Positions 28,630-37,704 of a stretch of DNA of 64,000 nucleotides are shown piece after piece (positions within the stretch are counted from its first letter, which is position 1; each line of letters opens with the position of its first letter). Origin of the DNA: Clostridium thermarum. GTDB taxonomy: Bacteria > Bacillota > Clostridia > Clostridiales > Clostridiaceae. The translations under genes were made by a program, and so were the position numbers. Where the stretch lies: positions 12,501 through 76,500 of the forward strand of contig NZ_CP040924.1 in the NCBI RefSeq assembly GCF_006351925.1. The letters are read 5' to 3'. Below the pieces are notes generated by a model that ran no database searches, had not been told where the DNA came from, and saw only the letters and a list, made by a program, of their open reading frames with translations.

Positions 28630-30309
28630 ATGGATAACCATAAAAGAAGTTGGTGGAAGGAAAGTGTGGTATATCAGATTTATCCACGTAGTTTTCAGGA
28701 TACAAATGATGATGGAATTGGAGATTTGCGTGGAATCATTAACAGACTACCATATTTGCAGGAACTTGGCATTGATGCAATATGGTTGTGTCCGGTTTAT
28801 GATTCACCTAATAATGATAATGGGTATGATATACGTGATTACTTTTCAATTATGAAAGAGTTTGGAACAATGGAAGATATGCTTGAGCTTATAAGTCAAG
28901 CAAAGAAATGTGGAATCCGTATACTTATGGATCTTGTTGCTAATCATACATCAGATGAACATGCATGGTTTATGGAGTCTAGAAAAAAGGATAGCAGTAA
29001 AAGGGATTGGTATATTTGGAGACCAGGTAAGGATGGTAATGAACCAACAAATTGGGAGTCTATTTTTGGTGGTTCTGCATGGGAATATGATGAAGCTTCA
29101 GGAGAATATTATCTCCATGCTTTTTCTAAGAAACAACCGGACTTGAACTGGGAAAATGCTGATGTGAGAGATGCTGTATATTCACTGATGGATTGGTGGC
29201 TTGATAAGGGAATAGCGGGTTTTCGACTGGATGCCATAACATTCTTAAAGAAAGATCAGAGATATCCCCAGCTAAAGTTAATTGACAACCGTCCATATGT
29301 GGGGGCTAGTGATGCTTGGCTAAATCAACCAGGGCTTTTAGACTTTCTTCAGGAGATGAAACAGAAAGTATTGATGCCTAGAGAAGCGGTAACAGTAGCA
29401 GAGGCTCCAGGTGTGGATATCACACAAGTTCAAGATTTTTTGGATGAAGAAAAAGGTGTATTCAATATGCTTTTTCAATTTGATCATATAGATCTTGATA
29501 TAAAAGGTGTACCTAAAGGAGAGTTAAGAAAGTGGAAACTGAGTGAATTTAAGGGGGCTATGGCTAAATGGCAGAAGGCTACACAAGATTATGGGTGGAT
29601 GGCTCTATATATGGAAAACCATGATCAAGTAAGGTCAGTATCCAAGTTTGGGAATGATGATATATATCGGGTAGAATCTTCAAAAATGCTTGCGGCTTAC
29701 TATATGCTGATGAGGGGAACCCCATTTATATATCAAGGGCAAGAAATAGGCATGACAAATTGCAGTTTTGATTCTATTGATGAATATAGGGATGTAGATG
29801 CAATAAACTTTTACAAGATTGAAACAGAACGTGGCAGGAGTAAAGATTATATAATGGATTACCTGGCTAAAAGGAGCCGTGACAATGGAAGGACACCTAT
29901 GCAGTGGAGCGAGGAGCCTATGGGGGGATTTACAAGGGGAGTGCCTTGGATTAAGGTGAATCCTAACTATAAGCTTATAAATGTTGAGCAGTCACTAAAG
30001 GATGACAATTCTGTTTTAAATTTCTATAAGAGGATCATAAGGCTCCGCAAGGAGAACAAGGCGTTAATATATGGATCCTTTAAGGAAGTGTTTGAGGATT
30101 CTGATATTATTGGAGGATATATAAGAACCTTTGAGAATGAAATCTGGACTGTAATATGTAATTTTACAGGAAACCTAGTTCATATTCCTAAGATAGCTGA
30201 CAAATATATTGTACTAACCAATATAAGTGAACATCAACAGGGTGTACTTAAGCCTTTTCAGGCACTTGTATGTAAATCCACCAAAGATGACCCACTGGTA
30301 CTCGAATAA
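28630..30309 (+). CDS. GH13 alpha-glucosidase (oligo-1,6-glucosidase/sucrase-like, GH13_31)
   Basis: 559 residues, full length for this group, with no signal peptide (cytoplasmic). Conserved GH13 regions are seen: DLVANHTSDEH (region I), GFRLDAITFL with the catalytic Asp (region II), TVAEAPGV with the acid/base Glu (region III) and ENHDQVR with the stabilising Asp (region IV). N-terminal WWKESVVYQIYPRSFQDTN is typical of GH13_31. It should hydrolyse alpha-glucosidic bonds of imported small sugars, for example isomaltose-, sucrose- or trehalulose-type substrates. GGAGG precedes the ATG. Confidence 0.92.
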   Translation: MDNHKRSWWKESVVYQIYPRSFQDTNDDGIGDLRGIINRLPYLQELGIDAIWLCPVYDSPNNDNGYDIRDYFSIMKEFGTMEDMLELISQAKKCGIRILMDLVANHTSDEHAWFMESRKKDSSKRDWYIWRPGKDGNEPTNWESIFGGSAWEYDEASGEYYLHAFSKKQPDLNWENADVRDAVYSLMDWWLDKGIAGFRLDAITFLKKDQRYPQLKLIDNRPYVGASDAWLNQPGLLDFLQEMKQKVLMPREAVTVAEAPGVDITQVQDFLDEEKGVFNMLFQFDHIDLDIKGVPKGELRKWKLSEFKGAMAKWQKATQDYGWMALYMENHDQVRSVSKFGNDDIYRVESSKMLAAYYMLMRGTPFIYQGQEIGMTNCSFDSIDEYRDVDAINFYKIETERGRSKDYIMDYLAKRSRDNGRTPMQWSEEPMGGFTRGVPWIKVNPNYKLINVEQSLKDDNSVLNFYKRIIRLRKENKALIYGSFKEVFEDSDIIGGYIRTFENEIWTVICNFTGNLVHIPKIADKYIVLTNISEHQQGVLKPFQALVCKSTKDDPLVLE

Positions 30310-30321
30310 CATTGAACGAGA

Positions 30322-31320
30322 ATGGTAATGTCAAAACAGTATATTGATAAGGTGGTGAGTTGGATTTTTACATTTGATAATAAAATAAAGTTAGAAAATA
30401 GACAATATGATCTTTTAACTATCGGAGAGCTTCTTATTGATATGATATCAGAGAATTATGATGATATGTTTGAAGGTAAAACCTATAATAAATTTTTTGG
30501 TGGATCACCGGCTAATATAGCGATGAATACAAAAAAGTTAGGTATAAGTGCTAATATAGTAGCGGCTGTAGGTAAGGATGGATTTGGAGATTTTTTAATT
30601 AAGCAGCTTAAAGCCTCAAAAATAGATACCGGCTGTATTCAAAAAGTTGATAGTTCAACAAGCTTGGTTATAGTCACAAAGAGTAAGAATAGCCCAATCC
30701 CAATATTTTACAGGGGAGCTGACTATCACTTATCTTACAATCCGAAGCTGGAGGAGATGATTAAAAACTCCAAAATAGTTCACTTTTCGAGTTGGCCATT
30801 ATCAAGGCAACCTGCACGAGATACAATAGAAAGGGCAATTAAGGAAGCAAGGAAGAACAATAATATAATTTGTTTTGATCCTAATTACCATCCTATGCTA
30901 TGGAAATCGGATAAAGATGGAGTTGAATATATCAAAGCGTTAATAGCTCAAGTTGATATAATAAAGCCATCAGAAGACGATGCAGAAAGAATATTTGGTA
31001 AGGATTCTAGTGAAAAGCAAGTTGCAAAGTTCTTAAAGCTTGGTGCTAAGCTTGTCATAATGACCATGGGAAGTCAAGGTGCTGTAGTATCAAATGGTGT
31101 GGAAACTATCAAATTTGATACTCTTGCATCGGAAATAGTAGATACCACCGGTGCAGGCGATGCCTTCTGGTCAGGGTTTTATGCAGCTATTGTAAAAGGA
31201 TATACAATTAGAGAAGCTTTAAATTTTGGATTTGCAGTAAGCGCATATAAATTAAGGTATGTTGGAGCAGTGGTGGAATTGCCAAAACTTGAGGTAATTA
31301 AAAAAGTATACAATTTATAA
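30322..31320 (+). CDS. PfkB-family sugar kinase (fructokinase-like)
   Basis: 332 residues. The ribokinase-fold landmarks are present: GELLIDM near the N-terminus, GGSPANIAMN (PfkB signature 1 region) and DTTGAGDAFWSGF with the catalytic Asp (signature 2). Compared with usual fructokinases there are about 27 extra N-terminal residues before YDLLTIGELLIDM. The start has no clear ribosome binding site, so the true start may lie further in; GGTGGTGAG at 30352 is a candidate site with no in-frame ATG after it. In context it probably phosphorylates fructose released by the phosphorylase or glucosidase. Confidence 0.85.
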   Translation: MVMSKQYIDKVVSWIFTFDNKIKLENRQYDLLTIGELLIDMISENYDDMFEGKTYNKFFGGSPANIAMNTKKLGISANIVAAVGKDGFGDFLIKQLKASKIDTGCIQKVDSSTSLVIVTKSKNSPIPIFYRGADYHLSYNPKLEEMIKNSKIVHFSSWPLSRQPARDTIERAIKEARKNNNIICFDPNYHPMLWKSDKDGVEYIKALIAQVDIIKPSEDDAERIFGKDSSEKQVAKFLKLGAKLVIMTMGSQGAVVSNGVETIKFDTLASEIVDTTGAGDAFWSGFYAAIVKGYTIREALNFGFAVSAYKLRYVGAVVELPKLEVIKKVYNL

Positions 31321-31339
31321 AAGAAGGAGGAAATTTAAC

Positions 31340-32809
31340 ATGACGGTAAAAAATATGGTGCAGCTAATTACTTACCCGGACTCTTTAGGGGGCAATCTGA
31401 AAAGTTTAAATAGCTTGCTGCAAAAATATTTTTTAGATATATTTAAAGGTGGGGTTCATATACTGCCACCCTTTCCTTCTTCAGGTGACAGAGGCTTCGC
31501 TCCGCTAACCTATTTAGAGATAGAGCCTAAATTTGGTACTTGGGAGGATATAAAGACAATCGGAAAGAGTTTTGATGTTATGGTTGATTTGATGGTAAAT
31601 CATATCTCAAGACAGTCAGAGTATTTTCAGGACTTTTTAAAAAAAGGAAGAGAGTCAAAGTATATAGATTTATTTATTACCTTGGATAAGCTTTGGAAGG
31701 ATGGCAAGCCTCTTAAGGAGGATATTGATAAAATGTTTCTTAGGAGAGCACTTCCATATTCTACTTTTAAAATAGAGAAAACCGGTAATGTAGAAATGGT
31801 TTGGACAACTTTTGGAAAAACAGACCCTTCAGAGCAAATCGATATCGATATTAATTCTAGCATTACCAGGGAACTCCTAACCCAGTTATTTATGAATTTT
31901 AGTGAAAACAATGTAAAAATAGTAAGGTTAGATGCTGTTGGATATGTTATAAAGAAACTTGGTACTAGCTGCTTTTTTGTTGAACCGGAGATCTATGAAT
32001 TTCTGGATTGGATAAAGGAAGTGGCTAACTCATTAGGAATAGAATTACTTCCTGAGGTTCATTCACATTACTCTATTCAATACAAGTTATCGGAAAAGGG
32101 GTTCTGGATTTATGACTTTATTCTTCCATACAGCATATTGGAAGCACTAATAAATAAATCCAGCGAGAAACTAAACCAATATATAAAGACTCGTCCTCAC
32201 AAACAGTTTACAATGCTTGATTGCCACGACGGTATTCCTGTAAAGCCAGATATGGATGGAATTATTGATACTAAAGAAGCAAGAAAGCTGGTTGAAATAT
32301 GCTTGGAAAGAGGAGCAAACCTAAGTCTTATATTATCTCAGCAACATAAGGCTGAAGATGGCTTTGATGTTCATCAAATAAGAGGCTCTTACTACTCTAT
32401 GTTAAATTGTGATGATGAGGCATATTTAGCTGCCAGAGCTATACAATTTTTTGTTCCAGGGATTCCTCAGGTGTACTATGTGGGCCTGTTGGCAGGTGAA
32501 AATGACTATGAGGCAGTAAAGGCTACAGGAGAAGGAAGAGAAATAAATAGGCATAATTACAGCATCGAAGAGGTAGAACAAGCTTTGGAAAAGGATGTAG
32601 TGAAGAGATTACTCAGGCTTATAAAATTCAGAAATGAATATCCTGCTTTTGATGGAGAATTTAAGATTATAGAAAGTAAAAGAGATGAAATTATTATGAA
32701 ATGGACAAAGGATAATAAAGAGTGTACTCTCATTGTAGATTTGAAAACTTATAAGTCAATAATTAATTATGTTGATGAATCTGAAAATAACGTTCAATTC
32801 AAAATTTAA
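31340..32809 (+). CDS. GH13_18 sucrose phosphorylase or sucrose 6F-phosphate phosphorylase
   Basis: 489 residues, aligning end to end with sucrose phosphorylases (VQLITYPDSLGG; GGVHILPPFPSS; YYVGLLAGENDYEAV). The catalytic nucleophile is D198 (RLDAVGY), the acid/base E239 (PEVHSHYS) and the stabiliser D297 (CHDGIPV). The reaction converts sucrose plus phosphate to glucose 1-phosphate and fructose. In the acceptor loop DVHQ (D343-H345-Q346) replaces the DLYQ of the Bifidobacterium enzyme, and loop A has R135-R136. These residues recall sucrose 6F-phosphate-specific enzymes. It is last in the operon, with AAGGAGG upstream. Confidence 0.88.
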   Translation: MTVKNMVQLITYPDSLGGNLKSLNSLLQKYFLDIFKGGVHILPPFPSSGDRGFAPLTYLEIEPKFGTWEDIKTIGKSFDVMVDLMVNHISRQSEYFQDFLKKGRESKYIDLFITLDKLWKDGKPLKEDIDKMFLRRALPYSTFKIEKTGNVEMVWTTFGKTDPSEQIDIDINSSITRELLTQLFMNFSENNVKIVRLDAVGYVIKKLGTSCFFVEPEIYEFLDWIKEVANSLGIELLPEVHSHYSIQYKLSEKGFWIYDFILPYSILEALINKSSEKLNQYIKTRPHKQFTMLDCHDGIPVKPDMDGIIDTKEARKLVEICLERGANLSLILSQQHKAEDGFDVHQIRGSYYSMLNCDDEAYLAARAIQFFVPGIPQVYYVGLLAGENDYEAVKATGEGREINRHNYSIEEVEQALEKDVVKRLLRLIKFRNEYPAFDGEFKIIESKRDEIIMKWTKDNKECTLIVDLKTYKSIINYVDESENNVQFKI

Positions 32810-32921
32810 TAAAATATCTATAAAAAAAACTCCATCTATAACTATATGAATCACAGAGTAGAAGGTCTTTTAGAAATTCAAAAGCAGAATCTCTGTTAAT
32901 TGGGTGATTGGGGGAGAGGTA

Positions 32922-33056
32922 TTGATTAAGGAATTGTATATAATAAGACATGGAGAGGCACAATACCTTAGTGGGTGAAGCTTTAACAGGAGGATGGACA
33001 GAATAGATGAAATTTCAAAGGAAACGGTAGTCATAATTCATAAGGATATAAGATAA
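32922..33056 (+). pseudogene. Histidine phosphatase (phosphoglycerate mutase-like) remnant
   Basis: GGAGAGG followed by TTG starts LIKELYIIRHGEAQYLSG, the RHGE signature of histidine phosphatases, then a stop in frame. In the next frame GEALTGGWTE follows (normally LTGGWTDTPLT), and then the first frame continues as MDRIDEISKETVVII, similar to the ISKETVLIVTHGG end of the family, before a stop. The gene therefore has a frameshift and a large internal deletion and cannot make an enzyme. Confidence 0.7.
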
Positions 33057-33085
33057 AAGGAAGGTTAATGTATTACCTTCCTTTT
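33055..33085 (+). terminator. Terminator after the phosphatase remnant
   Basis: AAAAGGAAGGT and ACCTTCCTTTT flank a 9-base loop and the 3' arm ends in T residues. It may also serve the sugar operon upstream. Confidence 0.75.
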
Positions 33086-33106
33086 GTAGGAAATGAGTAT
33101 TGTGAG

Positions 33107-33669
33107 TTAACTGAAAATATAATATAAATCTATGGAAAAACCATCTAAAAGTTTTGATGAAACCTGACCGGTTGTAGTCTTTATATCAAATTGTTCATAC
33201 ATTTCTTCATCATTTAAAGTATATACCGTAATAAAATCGAGCATTGGGTTTACAATCCAATACTCCTTAACACAGTATTTCATATATAAATTCAGCTTAG
33301 TAATTAAATCGTGTGACTGATTCGAAGGACTAAGTATTTCTACAATGAGAGCAGGAACACCAATATATTTTGATTCAGTAAATCCTTTTTTATCACAGAT
33401 AATACTTATATCCGGTATTACAATTTTGGTACCCTCTATATCTTTACGTTTTAATTCTATATCATAAGAAGGGCTAAATACTTCGCAGGGACTTTTCTGG
33501 AGAAATGTTCCAACTTTAATTGAAGTCTTCCGGAAACTCTTTGATGTTTGGTTGATGGAGAGGGTGACATATATACTATTCCGTCTATATATTCTAATAA
33601 GTCTTCGGTTTTTTCACGCATAGCTGAATAATCTTCATAAGATATAAAATTATTTTGAGCCAATCCCAT
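33107..33669 (-). pseudogene. Uma2-family endonuclease-like gene, single-base frameshift
   Basis: From ATG 33669 (GAGGAG 8 bases upstream) the frame reads MGLAQNNFISYEDYSAMREK and on to KHQRVSGRLQLKLEHFSRK at about codon 61. The matching sequence then continues one base out of frame (PCEVFSPSYDIEL, PDISIICDKKGF, VPALIVEILSPSNQS, YCVKEYWIVNP) to a stop at 33107. The PD-(D/E)XK residues of Uma2 (D in PDISII, E in VEILSPS, K/E downstream) all survive. One A missing from the run AGAAAAGTCCC near 33500 explains it. It is either a recent pseudogene or a sequencing error. Confidence 0.85.
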
Positions 33670-33789
33670 AATATTCACTCCTCATTTTGTATTATCTTAT
33701 ATTATATCATAATTTAGTCTAGTTAATCATTGAGGCATATATAGGATTGCTTTATAAATATAGCCACAATATTTCTTCAAGAAAAAAAG

Positions 33790-33825
33790 CTCCGTGTGAT
33801 TCCGCTTATTCAGTGTCTTCAGCCA
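33790..33825. repeat. Degenerate intergenic repeat, copy A
   Basis: On the minus strand this reads as a string of CACTGAATAAGCGGAATC and CACACGGAG elements. It is similar to copies near 36515 and 42090 (cores like ACACGGAATACGCGGA). It abuts the 3' end of the patatin gene. Confidence 0.4.
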
Positions 33826-34794
33826 TTAGTTTTCTGCTCTATACTTTCTAACATAATCCTCAAAATTCCAACTTTTTAAAAACTCCATAGCACTTCTATA
33901 GCCATATTTATATAAAAGATAGATCTGTTCCTTAGATATATCAAAGTCCGTGACTTCTACTCCAGCAGTAGGTATTTCTATGGAACGGACTTTGTTTTTT
34001 TCCAGCATATGTTCTGTAAGTTGACCCTGTGACATTGTGTGGGCTACATCCATCAGGAAGGAAAGGGCATCCGTTCTGCCGGTGGATGTAAAGCTGGAAC
34101 GGTTACTATCAAATTTAAAACCTATGGTAGGCCATCGTGGTATACCTGGGACATCAAATATGTTTATGGGATAATTGCAGCAGATGCAGCCATCAACAAT
34201 TAGGCTTATAACGTTTTTATATCGAAGTTTCACCGGTTTAAAATAAAAGGGAATGCTTATGCTCATTCGTACAGCTTTTGCAATGGGAAACTCCATTGAA
34301 TCTATTCCGTAATATACTAAATCGTCGGGTAATATCACCATGCAGCGTCTTGTTATATCAGAGGCTATGATTTTTAACGGGCTTTCTCCATTTTCACTTA
34401 TATCACCAAAGGTTTGCACACCTTTATCATCTAAGAGATCTTCCAGCCATTTTTCTACATAATCGCCGGAATAAATAGAGTTTTCAACCAATACACCAAG
34501 GGGCTTCCCTATGATGGGAATGCTTCTATAGCCGCTTCTATCTCTGAACTTCTCAAAGTTAGTTTCTATCAATATTTTTTTTAACTCTCTTGCAGTATAG
34601 CCCGCAGTGAGCAGTGAAGCTATCAGTGCGCCCACTGAGGTCCCTGCTGCTCTGACCCACCGGTAACCACGTTCTTCCATATAGTTAAGTGCACCTACGT
34701 AACCTATACCTCTAATTCCCCCACCTTCAAAAACAGCATCGGCAATTATATTAAACACCTCCTTTATATGAGGGGTAAAAATTCCTATATACAT
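33826..34794 (-). CDS. Patatin-like phospholipase
   Basis: 322 residues as an ATG-started frame. Patatin motifs are clear: oxyanion loop FEGGGIRGIGYVGAL, the nucleophile elbow GTSVGAL, and the Asp of the catalytic dyad in VDGCICCNYP. It should be an intracellular serine lipid acyl hydrolase. The start is uncertain. A strong AAGGAGG stands 8 bases before an ATA codon at 34749 (II-ADAVFEGGG), where homologues usually begin with Met. The upstream ATG 34794 has only AGGA. Either a non-standard start or a 15-residue longer protein results. Confidence 0.85.
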   Translation of the reverse strand: MYIGIFTPHIKEVFNIIADAVFEGGGIRGIGYVGALNYMEERGYRWVRAAGTSVGALIASLLTAGYTARELKKILIETNFEKFRDRSGYRSIPIIGKPLGVLVENSIYSGDYVEKWLEDLLDDKGVQTFGDISENGESPLKIIASDITRRCMVILPDDLVYYGIDSMEFPIAKAVRMSISIPFYFKPVKLRYKNVISLIVDGCICCNYPINIFDVPGIPRWPTIGFKFDSNRSSFTSTGRTDALSFLMDVAHTMSQGQLTEHMLEKNKVRSIEIPTAGVEVTDFDISKEQIYLLYKYGYRSAMEFLKSWNFEDYVRKYRAEN

Positions 34795-34971
34795 GATATT
34801 CCTAGATGGTTTAAAAGGTTACAAAGTAAATATAAAAAATATTGATAGTTATTGAACACAACGTTAAAATAAATTTAATGTTATAAATATTTTAAACAAG
34901 CTTGTAATTATGGAAGTGAGTATTGAGAAAAAAGAGGAGCAATAAGAAAGCTGATGGCATACAATATATAA

Positions 34972-35001
34972 TTTACCCATGACTACAATATTTGCTATAA
35001 T
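34972..35001 (+). promoter_or_regulatory. Extended -10 promoter ahead of small ORF and pepT
   Basis: TTTACC (34972-34977), 18 bases, then TGC-TATAAT (34993-35001). The TG extension strengthens it. Transcription would start near 35008 and run through the small ORF into pepT. Confidence 0.55.
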
Positions 35002-35074
35002 GGGTGGTATAATAACATTAAACTCATACTCTTACTCTGGATAGAATAAAAGGGTTAATCGTACTTTTGTATCT

Positions 35075-35230
35075 ATGGAAAATATATTTCTTACACATGA
35101 GGAAGCGGATAATCTTATTGAGTATATTAATGAATTAACAGAAAAAAATAATAAAAAGCAGAGGCTTCAAGAAAATAATGTAAAAGAGTATCATTGTTTT
35201 TTCGCCATTACAAGGATGAAGGACAAATAA
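35075..35230 (+). CDS. Small ORF upstream of pepT, function unknown
   Basis: A 51-codon frame: MENIFLTHEEADNLIEYINE, then a Lys/Asn-rich stretch and KEYHCFFAITRMKDK. No ribosome binding site is obvious. It is charged and predicted helical, with no recognised domain. It lies in the 460-base gap between the patatin gene and pepT, downstream of a good promoter. It may be a real small gene, a leader ORF or a remnant. I see nothing else in the gap. Confidence 0.3.
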   Translation: MENIFLTHEEADNLIEYINELTEKNNKKQRLQENNVKEYHCFFAITRMKDK

Positions 35231-35258
35231 ATAAAAATATAAAAAAGGGGAAATGTAT

Positions 35259-36485
35259 ATGACAAGTGTTGTTGAGAGATTTTTAAAATATGTAAAAATG
35301 GATACTAAATCCGATGAGGAGTCCACTACAGTTCCAAGTACAGCAAAACAGCTGGAATTAGCCAAGGTATTGGTAAAGGAAATGGAGGAAATGGGCTTAG
35401 TGAATGTATCCTTAGATGAAAATGGATACATCATAGGTGAACTTCCTTCTAACATTGATAAAGAGGTTCCGGTAATAGGTTTTATTGCACATATGGATAC
35501 TTCACCGGATATGTCAGGGGAAAATGTTAACCCACAAATAGTAAAAAACTATGACGGCGGAGACATCGTTCTTAATAAGGAACAAAATGTAGTATTATCA
35601 CCAATGGAATTCCCAGATTTAAGAGAATATGTTGGCCAGGATTTAATAACTACTGACGGAACTACTCTTCTTGGAGCTGACGATAAGGCAGGTATAGCAG
35701 AAATCCTTACTGCTGTAGAATATCTTATAAAACATCCGGAAATAAAGCATGGCACTATAAAGATAGGCTTTACTCCTGACGAAGAGATTGGAAAAGGGGC
35801 TGATCACTTTAACGTACAAGCTTTTGCAGCAGACTTTGCCTACACTATAGATGGTGGGAAAATAGGTGAATTAGAATTTGAAAGTTTTAATGCTGCTGCA
35901 GCCAAGATAAAGATTCAGGGAAGAAACGTGCACCCAGGCTACGCAGCAGGCAAGATGAAAAATTCCATACTTATAGCAAATGATTTAGTTGGCAGATTTC
36001 CAGCTGACGAAGTTCCGGAAAGAACTGCCGGCTACGAAGGCTTCTATCACCTAAACTCAATGAAGGCAGAAGTGGAAGAAACAACCCTTCACTACATAAT
36101 TAGGGACTTCAACAGAGAAAATTTTGAAAGAAGAAAGCAATTTGTACAGCATGTTATTGAAGAAATAAACAGGAAGTATGGAGAAGGTACTGCAATTCTT
36201 GAACTAAAGGATCAATACTACAACATGAAAGAAAAGATTGATGAAGTGAAATATATAGTGGATATTGCTCACGAAGCAATGGAATCAGTTGGTATTAAAC
36301 CAATTATAAGACCTATAAGAGGTGGGACTGATGGTTCAAGACTAAGCTTTATGGGCCTTCCAACCCCAAATATCTTTGCCGGAGGAGAAAACTTCCACGG
36401 TAAGTTTGAGTATGTTCCAATACAATCCATGGAAAAGGCTGTTGAGGTTATAGTTAAAATAGCAGAGTTATTTGGTAAGAGGTAG
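35259..36485 (+). CDS. pepT: Peptidase T (tripeptide aminopeptidase)
   Basis: 408 residues from ATG 35259, which matches the usual length; GGGG is 8 bases upstream, while the ATG at 35253 is too close. It is an M20 metallopeptidase: [12 protein letters not shown] with the first zinc His/Asp, [22 protein letters not shown] with the catalytic/bridging Glu, and [12 protein letters not shown]. It removes the N-terminal residue of tripeptides in the cytoplasm. No signal peptide is present. Confidence 0.96.
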   Translation: MTSVVERFLKYVKMDTKSDEESTTVPSTAKQLELAKVLVKEMEEMGLVNVSLDENGYIIGELPSNIDKEVPVIGFIAHMDTSPDMSGENVNPQIVKNYDGGDIVLNKEQNVVLSPMEFPDLREYVGQDLITTDGTTLLGADDKAGIAEILTAVEYLIKHPEIKHGTIKIGFTPDEEIGKGADHFNVQAFAADFAYTIDGGKIGELEFESFNAAAAKIKIQGRNVHPGYAAGKMKNSILIANDLVGRFPADEVPERTAGYEGFYHLNSMKAEVEETTLHYIIRDFNRENFERRKQFVQHVIEEINRKYGEGTAILELKDQYYNMKEKIDEVKYIVDIAHEAMESVGIKPIIRPIRGGTDGSRLSFMGLPTPNIFAGGENFHGKFEYVPIQSMEKAVEVIVKIAELFGKR

Positions 36486-36514
36486 AGAAAAGAGCACACA
36501 GAATAATTAATCAT

Positions 36515-36602
36515 GGAAGGCACTGAAGACGTGGAAATACGCGAAGGGGCCTATTACGTTTAAATAAGCTTCCTTCGTGTATTTCTGCGCCTTTCGTGAT
36601 TT
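36515..36602. repeat. Degenerate intergenic repeat, copies B1 and B2 (inverted)
   Basis: GGCACTGAAGACGTGGAAAT followed by ACGCGAAGG lies on the plus strand, and CTTCGTGTATTTCTGCGCC followed by TTTCGTG on the opposite orientation 30 bases later. The two are related to copies A (33790) and C (42088). They form an imperfect inverted pair in the gap between pepT and degV. Confidence 0.4.
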
Positions 36603-36680
36603 TTATATGAAAATTATCCAACTTTATTCAACCATGGATTTCAATTTCTTGGACAACCCCAATCCAATAATTAAACTAAA

Positions 36681-37553
36681 CTACTCCGTTCTTTCCACAC
36701 CAAAGAAAAATAATGCAATAGTTCCCGGGCCGGAATGAGAGCCAATTACAGGGCCTACATAGTTTATTATTACATCCTTAACATTAACAGACTCTCTTAT
36801 TAACTTCTCCAAGAGCCTTGCTTCGTCTTCACAGTCCCCATGGCTAATTGCTATAACCTGATTTTCAGGATCAACAATTCTGTTTTTTAACTCTTCAGCC
36901 AGGGATTTAATTGACTTTTTTCTCCCTTTTACTTTGGTTATAGGAATAAGGCGTCCTTCCTTGTTGACATTAAGTATAGGCTTTATATCTAAAAGTGTTC
37001 CTATTACAGCGCTGGTAGCGGAAACTCTTCCACCTCTTTTTAAGTGATGCAGATCATCAACAGTAAACCAATGGTTTAATTTAAGTTTATTTTCCTCTAT
37101 CCACTTTACAACCTCATCTTTAGACATTCCTGATTTTAGTTTTTCACAGGCGTAGTACACAAGAAGACCAAGTCCCATAGAGGCACATTTTGAGTCCATT
37201 ACAGAAATGTCTGCAGAGGGATTTTCTGCAAGGATTTCTTCTCTTGCCATACAGGAACTGTTATATGTTCCGCTTAGTGCAGAGGAAAATCCTATGTAAA
37301 GAATAGAGAAACCTTGAGAAATGTATTTTCTAAAAACTTCTGCAAAAGTATAGGCATTTACCTGAGAAGTAGAAGACATTTCTCCTTTTCTTAGTTCTTC
37401 ATAAAAATCTCTATAGCTTATGGACTTTCCAAAGTCATCAACGTGGTCAGCGCCCTTAAATTGAAAACTAAGAGGAACTACCACTATATTATTTTCTGTA
37501 GTGTACTTAACTGGTAAGTCAGAACAGGAATCTGTTATCAATATAGTCTTCAT
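36681..37553 (-). CDS. DegV family fatty-acid-binding protein
   Basis: 290 residues, normal length. The DegV signature is clear: ILITDSCSDLP at the N-terminus, SSTSQVN with the lipid head-group-binding residues, LYIGFSSALSGTYNS, and a C-terminal GPVIGSHSGPGTIALFF. In several Firmicutes these proteins (FakB) present fatty acids to the kinase FakA for phosphorylation. No fakA is adjacent. AAGGAG precedes the ATG. Confidence 0.92.
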   Translation of the reverse strand: MKTILITDSCSDLPVKYTTENNIVVVPLSFQFKGADHVDDFGKSISYRDFYEELRKGEMSSTSQVNAYTFAEVFRKYISQGFSILYIGFSSALSGTYNSSCMAREEILAENPSADISVMDSKCASMGLGLLVYYACEKLKSGMSKDEVVKWIEENKLKLNHWFTVDDLHHLKRGGRVSATSAVIGTLLDIKPILNVNKEGRLIPITKVKGRKKSIKSLAEELKNRIVDPENQVIAISHGDCEDEARLLEKLIRESVNVKDVIINYVGPVIGSHSGPGTIALFFFGVERTE

Positions 37554-37704
37554 AATAAACTCTCCTTATAAATTAATAAAAGTACAAATAAATTAATTAA
37601 TTATACCATATTTTTCTTTATTATTTCCCATTTTGGTAAGATTTTATTAATAATTTGATATATAATTAAAGCATGTTAAATAAACTTGCAGAGGTATACA
37701 AGAA

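Noticed and set aside
28630-30309. GH13 enzyme as secreted alpha-amylase
   Set aside because: No signal peptide, and region sequences match small-oligosaccharide glucosidases of GH13_31.
33169-37600. CRISPR array in the repeat-like intergenic sequences
   Set aside because: Copies are degenerate, few and unevenly spaced, with no regular repeat-spacer unit.
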